Source: Pristionchus mayeri (Eukaryota; Nematoda; Chromadorea; Rhabditida; Neodiplogasteridae). From it: a stretch of DNA of 64,000 nucleotides. The notes below the pieces were generated by a model. It ran no database searches. It saw only the letters and a program-made list of their open reading frames with translations, and was not told the DNA's origin. Within the stretch, counting starts at the first letter, position 1. Each line of letters starts with the position of its first letter. The translations under genes were made by a program, and so were the position numbers. Of the stretch, positions 57,069-64,000 are shown one piece after another. The stretch spans positions 44,878,044 to 44,942,043 of the forward strand of contig BTRK01000003.1 in NCBI GenBank assembly GCA_036245805.1, written 5' to 3'.

Positions 57069-59230
57069 CCTATTACCAAGTTGATAGGCGCTCCACGGTT
57101 GCTTTAAGATCCCGGTATGCATCCATCGGTATGTATGCTAATTTTCTCGCGGATTTTGGCTCAAATAAATTTTGCAAAAAATTCTCTCGATTCATATTGT
57201 TGTATTTATAATTGCGTCGCACTTATAGAAATAGATTTGTATAAGTTCGACGCAATAATTCTCATCCTAATGTTTACTTCACTAGCTGAAAAAATAAACT
57301 TTTTTGTCGAACAGCTGTGCTCCACGCAGAACTATGTCTCAAGGATGTGAGAGATTTTTTTAAAATTTATTGTTTAGTTCATCCAAGGAGTATAATTGCA
57401 AACGAATTTGGCTTTCCCAAGAAGTTGTATAAAATTGAAAATGCACAATCACCTCTTACAGTATGAGCACGACAATAATTACAGTTTGATTTTTTTGAAA
57501 CCTTTGTGACCAATATGCAAGGTTTTGAAGAAATATTGGCCTGTCGTACATTTGCCCGAGATTTCCCGCTCCGTGAAAAATCAATTCGATTCCAACATAT
57601 AACTGCCACATACCACAACCCCATTCCCCCAGCTCGATGTAATCGGGCCCAGAAGACCGACCTGCTTTTTCCTTATTGTTTCCTCAACGGGTATCAATGC
57701 TGTCGGTGATAAAGATTATGTGACCGTCCCTTTGGTCGTCTCTGACAAGATGTCCAAGAGAAACAGCCGGTTTGGAGAAGGTGAGGGATTATTTTTTTAG
57801 CAATTTGTCGCCGCAGCAAAATTAACAAATTGCAAGGAAAAAGAAGTAATAGAGAAACGAAAGCACGAATTCGCCGACTAAAATTCGGAACTTTCTTCTC
57901 TATTTTTTCTGTACGTTTTTCCGTTAAAATCAAATTAAATATGTTATCGAACTTTTCGTGTTTCTTTAAAGGAGGGCTCTCGGCAAAGTAGCCACATCGA
58001 CAGAAGGGAGGTTCCACCTTCGAAAGATCATATAGCGAGCTAAGAAGCGCATACACAACGGAAGGATAGCTTAGTGGTAGAGCAGCCCCACAAGTTTTTG
58101 ACAAAACATCAAGATATTTGAAATCGCGCACTTCCCTGTCCCACAAGCGTCCATGGCACTCAGCCAACTAATTATAACTCTGATGAGAGTAGAGATATTA
58201 ATGTAATTTTTTGGAGCCTTTAGTCGTTAAGAGGAGCTAGATCATGGTGATGACAGGGTCCAAAGTTGAACTTTGCCTACAGGCCTCCTTTAATGGATTC
58301 CTTTTAGAGTCAATGAATGTGGAGTTGCTGGCTGCTTTCGGTGTTCGTGAAGTGTAAATCGTTCGAAGTACATCTCTGCAAAGCCGATATTATGAGAATC
58401 ATGAGAATGTAGTCTTATGCTTCGACTGGTGTATGTAGATAATCGGAAGATGAATCGCGCAGACACACCCTCCTTTTCAGGTGCAAATAAAATAATTTAA
58501 ATAATATTTCACCAGCAAGCTGTCACGGAAAACACCATCTTTTTTCTTTCGCGGGTCGAAAGGGCCTGGATAAAAGCAGGAAAACTGTAAAGGTGAGTGT
58601 CAACACTGTTTATTAAAAACCAAAGAATATCACGCCATTCACCTAAGAATTGAGCTCCAAGCCGGATTTCGGGAAATCATACAAGTCGATTTTTCTACAG
58701 TTTCACATTCCTCTAGCACCACGAAACATACATACATCTTTACATTTGCATACCATCATTCTGGATGACCTGGCACCGGGTCATTGGTTCCGCACTCAAA
58801 TTTTTACCCACACTTTTCTCGCTTTCACTTCACTTTTCTGAAAAACATCCGCCTGAGAGACCCCACCTTATTTTTTGTGCTCTATCGATCTGTACAAACT
58901 AGAACGATTCTGAACAGTGGTATATTCAAGAGAGATTTTCTCAAAAACTTTGCCAAAGATGCAGCTCAAATTTCATGAGTGTAAAGCCCTTGTCGAGCGC
59001 TTTAAAATAAGGTGCTAACGGTTTTTGAAATCGTTCTGGAAGTACCCTTTTCTCCACTCTAAATTTCCGAGTTGACTTGAACTCATTTCATTCGCCGCAG
59101 ACCGCGCTTTTTGCGAGGCGAGGCGAGAAATGAGAGCACGATTCGGCAATTGATTAGATATTTCTTATTGTGTTTCAGAAAATAATTAAACTATTTTATC
59201 ATTTTTGCTTCAAGCCAACACTGAAATGGT
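57069..59230. other. Intergenic with repeat fragments
   Basis: 57525-57590 is a reverse copy of the ~60-bp CGCCGGGCAA module. The 157-codon minus-strand frame at 57694-58167 overlaps a tRNA-like element and has no family. 58845-59000 is an inverted partial relative of the 56-57 kb foldback arm (ctctatcgatctgtac, aacagtggtat, gatgcagctcaaatttcat). No gene supported. Confidence 0.4.
58060..58135 (+). other. tRNA-like sequence, degenerate
   Basis: ggaaggatagcttagtggta then gagc gives a good D arm (gctt/gagc with an agtggta loop), and the segment ends gcgcacttccc with a TTTGAAATC B-box-like word. The anticodon arm is not found and the acceptor pairs only partly. Not a confident tRNA. Confidence 0.25.
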
Positions 59231-59233
59231 ACA

Positions 59234-59505
59234 TTATTCGAAGATTTCGTTATGTTTCATTAGGCACTCTCTGATCATTTGTTCTTCATCAAAGCCATCT
59301 TCCTCTTCTTCATCTCCAGAGGAGGCGACTTCTCTAATGGTTCTTTTCCGACTGCTTTTAGATGGTTGCTTTCCCTTTTTCTTCCTCGCAATTGTCACTT
59401 AAATGAAATAATATTTGATTACTTATTTTTATTCGAGCTCACCTCCACTAATTCTTTTGTTTTCAAGACGGCTGTACAATCCGGTGAGTTGCTTCTCATT
59501 AAGCA
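59234..59505 (-). pseudogene. C-terminal gene fragment, LYSRL / Lys-rich / acidic tail
   Basis: Two minus-strand exons fit together in phase across a 45-nt intron (59398-59442, gtgagc...atttaag). The first encodes LNEKQLTGLYSRLENKRISG; the second VTIARKKKGKQPSKSSRKRT, then an acidic stretch SSGDEEEEDGFDEEQ and MIRECLMKHNEIFE to a stop at 59234. An in-frame TAA at 59506 with no clear acceptor blocks extension upstream. The layout matches the decayed frame in the TTAA element at 1600-2000 (RQIDSYYSRI, Lys-rich, acidic), so both come from one unnamed protein family. Confidence 0.45.
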
Positions 59506-60130
59506 ATTATTGTACCTAATAATATAGTAAAATACATATTCTAAGGGAAATGAACTCTACCGAAATCAAAAATGTTTCATTAATTTGTGATGGCTCCAAA
59601 GATATACATGATTTGAACACTTCCAAACATAGTACACTTATGCATGCTTATCTGGAATATGTTTGGAATTTGATATATGTTATCCCATTGACATTTACAA
59701 TTTTCAAAATGGGGGTGTAAAACGATTTTTTTGCATATCGCATCGTCACATGTTAATAGTGTTGCCCAATCAACATGGCATAAATTACTTCTCAATTACC
59801 TTCATGCATTAGTACCACGAGGCTATAGTTATCGCTTCCCATTCGTGAAAAAACTAAACAACAAGAATTTCTTAAAAATTTCCGGACACCCTGATACAAC
59901 ATTCCTGTGTCCTCGAATTAGAGGAGGTGCGATTTGCGAGTAACTGTGGGTAAAGCAGCTAACTGAACAGTTGTGAATTCACCTGCAGTATTCAGTTCAA
60001 TTTTTTTTTGATGAATTTTCTCTTCACCAATAGTAGCTCACTGTTGCTGGAATGCGAGCGAAGCCTTAGAAGACACATTGAAACACCTAGTCAACCGACT
60101 TCTTAATTATTTTCGCAACATTTTTCTTGC
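59506..60130. other. Intergenic, no gene seen
   Basis: The 70-codon frame at 59731-59943 shows no family features. No notable repeat found. Confidence 0.35.
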
Positions 60131-60132
60131 AG

Positions 60133-60248
60133 GAATAATACAGTTCACCTTTTCTGTAAACTTAGTTGGCATCTACTGCATCTACAAAACCATTATTCGA
60201 TTTGCAGTTCCCTCAATGTTCTACAGCACTGCCTTTACATTTCAGTAG
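60133..60248 (+). other. Possible membrane-protein exon
   Basis: After a tttttcttgcag acceptor the frame reads IIQFTFSVNLVGIYCIYKTI then IRFAVPSMFYSTAFTFQ to a stop at 60246-60248. It is hydrophobic and reminiscent of a serpentine receptor TM segment, but one exon is not enough to name it. Confidence 0.2.
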
Positions 60249-63200
60249 ATGGGAGTAGTCGTAGACGTTGTGTTTTTTCACGCGTCATTTCTATACCGTA
60301 TTTGGGATGTGAGACGATATTAGACGGATAGGCAAAGGAACAATTTCATTGGCTTTCTGATGTATCCTTTCCTTCATACTAGTTTAGATGAATACGACAG
60401 CTGATCATTGTATCTTACTACATTTCGGCTCTCTCTCTCTAGATGCAAAAGAGTATGAAAGCTGGAGATAGTTATATTCCCGGGTGCGACAGTTTGAGGA
60501 ACCGGCGAATGATTGATGCTTGGAATTGCAGGTATAGAAAATAATCGTTGGAAATAGTATGCAATTGTAGTTGTTTTTGTTCGAGTGCCTTGTCTCGCAC
60601 GGCAAAGCTATGTAAGAATTATTTTTTCAGAATTATTAGTAACCACGATGAAAGTGCGGACGCATCCTTCGTTCGTTTTGAGCAAATCAAACTGATCATC
60701 GCTTCATGTAAGTTTTGGGCAAATTCGATTATTATTCGGCTTTTGCCGATGGCTTCCATCAGCGCACATTACTACTAAAAAAGATCTAGAACATATGAGG
60801 CACCAGAACAGATTCTGAACAGAACAGGTCATTTTAATAAAACTTTTTGAATTCGTCAATTATTCCATGCATTTCCATTTATAATAAGTGAATACGTTGC
60901 AGGCTGTCCCTCTCCTGCAGTTGCCGTATTAGTCATGCAGACTAGTATGAACAGCGAGAGCCAGCGGGCATCCAAAATTGATGGTACGGTAGATTATTGA
61001 TTAATTGGGTTTATTTTGGTGATGTTGATTATCGTTTGGGAACAGTCATCTAATGAACACTTTTGTTGGTTTTTGGAGAATGTGCAAACAGACACTCATG
61101 GATATCTGTTATTTTCTATGACGATGTATAAAGGCTAAAGAAGGTGAGTTATCACAATATTTTGGCATTTCGTCTCGAGGGGAAATTCGTGTTGCACAAT
61201 ATTTTGAACAAGGTGGCGGCAATTACAGGACGATAACTTGTAAGCGCAATTGGGTGAAAATTAACAGTTAATTCGGAGAGTCTTGTGTTATTGTTGAAAA
61301 AATCGACCCTGACTTATCTTACTCTCTAATCTATCAGACAGACAGAGAGAGCACGGTAAATTTTAGGAGATTCCTTCCTTCTACGCAGTATTGTTTTTTG
61401 TGGAATTTTTTTTTCAAACAAACAATCATAGATAGCTGCTCACAGCGTTCTTACACCCATTGTTCTCTCCAGAAAAGGGTAGACAAAGGGATCAGGATTT
61501 TGAATTTTCCCGAGAAAACCCGGACTGCAAAAAGCGGGAATGGGCTGTTTGAAAGCGCTTCAACATTTGGCAATACTCTGAAACACAAAAGCGGTTCCCC
61601 ATTTTGATCACTCTGAGCACTTTTGCGTCTCATAAATGGAGTGAAATCTCCTCATTTTGCCAGTTTCTGTCTCTCGCGCGTCCAACAGGCAAATGAGTAG
61701 AATGATAGGGACGATTTCTTGGAAGCCATCCCTATTCTGCTCTTGATCTTTCCTCCTCTTCAGGCGCCAAGCGCTACACGTTGAGGTGAAAATGCGGGCG
61801 AGGGAGAACGAGGACGAGGAAATGAGCAATGCCGACGATCGTCCACAGCACACGACTATCCAGAAGTGAGTGGGCACGGTAAGGGGATGGATCGAGAAAT
61901 AGAGTGAGATGGGATTAGATCGTTGGAAACAATCCATTTGTAGATCTGTGCTTCTGGTAAATTTTGTGTTTCACACCAATTCCATAGCCAGTAATGAGCC
62001 CCTCGGATGATACGAACGGGCATAAGAACGAAACCAAATTGCAACTTATGCCGTGGAAAAAAGTCGAGGAGAAGAGAAAATATTTGAATTCCCGCAATTT
62101 CATATCTCGGCTCCCAGTAGAGATAGCGACTTGAAAATTGCAATTTGGGGTGGAAAATCCATTTACACCCCTCATTCCAAATTTCGGTTAGCTTTTATAC
62201 GATTTATCGAAAGCCAGATTAGACTTGACTATGCGACCTCGGGTTTTCGCCTATCACTACCTGTTTTCAGATTGTTTCGGTTAATCACTGTCAGTATTGA
62301 CCAATAAAGGGCTGTCCTCAAACGGAGGTATATTATTTCCAGCGTCAAAGATTCCCTGATTAACTGATTACTTTTGATTAACTGATTTCTTGTTTCCGTC
62401 TTTACCGAAAACATTCCTACAATGTGATTAGGAGTGGCGGCAATGTGATATAAACTTTCAGGAATTTTAAGATGCAATTCTCGGTCGCTGTCGCATACAA
62501 ACGACTCACAATTTTTAAATGTTAATTTTGTGTTAGCAGTTCTACCAGCCTTCTAGCCTTATTTTTTATTACACAATGACTACTAAGAACGTATCAGCTG
62601 ATGCATAACCATTCCACTCAACCCCACTATGCAGATCTCCGTTCCAATCGCTCTCTACCTCCTCCATGAATCCCACAATGCAATCGCGTTTGACTATTGC
62701 CCCTACTATTTCGATATTCACTAGGCTTCAATATGACATCATTGCTAAGCTCCTCCTCTGAAGCGTTTGTCCATAATAAAAAATTTTCAAACCCCGTCGA
62801 GGGTACATCTCTTCTAGGACCTCATGCCACCTAAACATGAATGGTTACAACTAAATCGCAAATAAAAAAGCAAATCGAAATATCTCGGTCCAGAGTGATA
62901 ATGCAACTTCGCGGTTGGTTTCAAGCGATTGCTAGTGGTGACGATCTGGCACACTTCCATTACTGATATAATATTAGATTCATGCCACTAATATCGATTC
63001 ACCCATATTTGTATCCATTGCCTTTCACATATTTGTCAGTTCCTACGGCGATGCAGCTCGTGCACGCAGCAGCTTTCCTTCAGAAAGAACGCACGATAGA
63101 ATAAATACCTGTTGAAGACAGGTATTTATTTTAAAATGCTCAGAACACAATTGCGTCAAATAAAATTGATGTAGAAGTATTTTATAGAAGACAACAATTC

Positions 63201-63734
63201 GTCGAATATTACATGGTGAGCTCGCGCTTTTCCTTCTCTATTACTTCACTTGCCTTTCCATTTTGCTAATGATCCTTGGATCATCAAAAAAAAATCACCT
63301 TTTTCAGAAAAAGTGCTCCTCTGGCAAGCGCGGATCACATCTCGCGAGAGATCATCGAAGGCTAAAAAAATGAATTAAGCTATCCCACTCTCGGCCTTTC
63401 ACATGCTCGCTCTCCACTCTGACGGCTACCTGCTCTGAAGCCTCCACTCTGACGTAAATAAATTTATTAATTTTCCATTAACCGCCCAGTGCCTTCGTAC
63501 AAACAGCATCTTACCACACCATTTTCTAGGCGTTGGTTGCATTCAAACATTGTAAAGAATCGGAAAAAAGTGAAATTTATTGTAAATACGCCATGTGAAA
63601 ACCAAATTGGGAGATCGTTCTGGTATTGGAGATAAGGAATGAATGGGAAGGAGAACTGCCTGTTTCCAATATATCAACCATTCCATGAAAGTATATCAAT
63701 CATTCCATGAAAGTGGCTAATTCTGATAATTTAT
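60249..63734. other. Intergenic, no gene recognised
   Basis: Contains a perfect hairpin at 63100-63130 (aataaatacctgt stem, 5-nt loop) and dispersed repeat words at 63210-63365 (gagctcgcgctttt; gtgctcctctggcaagcg) shared with 36.6-36.8 kb. The overlapping frames at 61608-62307 on both strands are mutual shadows. Confidence 0.4.
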
Positions 63735-63850
63735 AGCTCCGATCTTTGATATTTAGGATCTTGTCATTCCAATTGGCGGCCATTCCATGGCAGGAGTACG
63801 CAGGGAAGTGCGTCGTGATACAGGACCAGCCCGGCGCCAAAGCTGATAAA
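63735..63850 (-). repeat. Dispersed repeat, inverted partner of 35930-36045
   Basis: Reverse-complement blocks caattggcggccatt, gggaagtgcgtcgtg, tacaggacc and cggcgccaaagct. Confidence 0.6.
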
Positions 63851-64000
63851 AGTTGTGACTTTGTTATATCGCTGGTATGGGACAGGGTAGGGTTACGGTA
63901 GTGAATTTGGATTTGCTATGGAGCCAACAAGCGGTTGATGTTTTTTTTTCCATTGTGGAATATTTTTTTACGAAGGAAGGAAGCGTATTTATTACTGGGA

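Noticed and set aside
57694..58167. 157-codon minus-strand frame
   Set aside because: No recognisable family, overlaps a tRNA-like sequence, and has no splice or start support; likely chance.

Overview
This window is eukaryotic, repeat-rich, AT-leaning DNA, almost certainly from a nematode. The only recognisable host gene is a chemoreceptor-type 7TM (serpentine, srsx-like) gene. It has very short introns (45-129 nt where undisturbed) and a likely trans-splice acceptor 8 nt before its ATG. The other long reading frames belong to CR1-like non-LTR retrotransposons. A diplogastrid such as Pristionchus is my guess from the style of the repeats (GATCTTTGATC-type satellite, many foldback elements); that is inference, not proof. 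I see no bacterial operons, CRISPR array, rRNA or clean tRNA gene.

Layout. 1-16.2 kb: a 2.7-kb element with ~640-bp inverted ends flanked by TTAA (432-3118), intergenic DNA with short dispersed repeats, a ~126-bp tandem satellite (7732-9130), a 1.65-kb foldback palindrome (10030-11677) and several dispersed repeats and hairpins. 16.2-32.4 kb: one very large inverted duplication. The arms are 16221-23050 and 24557-32426, around a 1.5-kb unique centre. The right arm carries the srsx-like gene (exons from 25348 to 32034) split by a full-length CR1-like LINE (25929-30753, minus strand) that lies between two 303-bp direct copies of the gene. The left arm is a near-identical mirror image lacking 1.2 kb (exons 1-2 and the LINE 3' end), and its 18-bp array is 10 units longer.

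32.4-64 kb: sparse intergenic DNA, a 0.7-kb TIR element (41895-42579), a foldback element (42888-43786), a second, decayed CR1-like LINE (about 44742-48949), a cluster of the palindrome ACTCGCGAGT (51207-51442), a tRNA-derived SINE (about 51590-51770), a third foldback element (56037-57068) and scattered gene or element fragments.

How parts work together. The intact LINE (right arm) has an 18-bp tandem array and 5' UTR, then ORF1 (RNA-binding type), then ORF2 (AP endonuclease plus reverse transcriptase). ORF2 has no ATG before its endonuclease. It lies in the -1 frame, and a GGGAAAC heptamer sits directly before the ORF1 stop codon, so a -1 ribosomal frameshift is a strong candidate for ORF2 expression. 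In the second LINE, ORF1 and ORF2 are in the same frame, separated by a single UAG. The most notable points are the 16-kb palindrome, the candidate frameshift signal, the 303-bp flanking duplication and the ACTCGCGAGT cluster.
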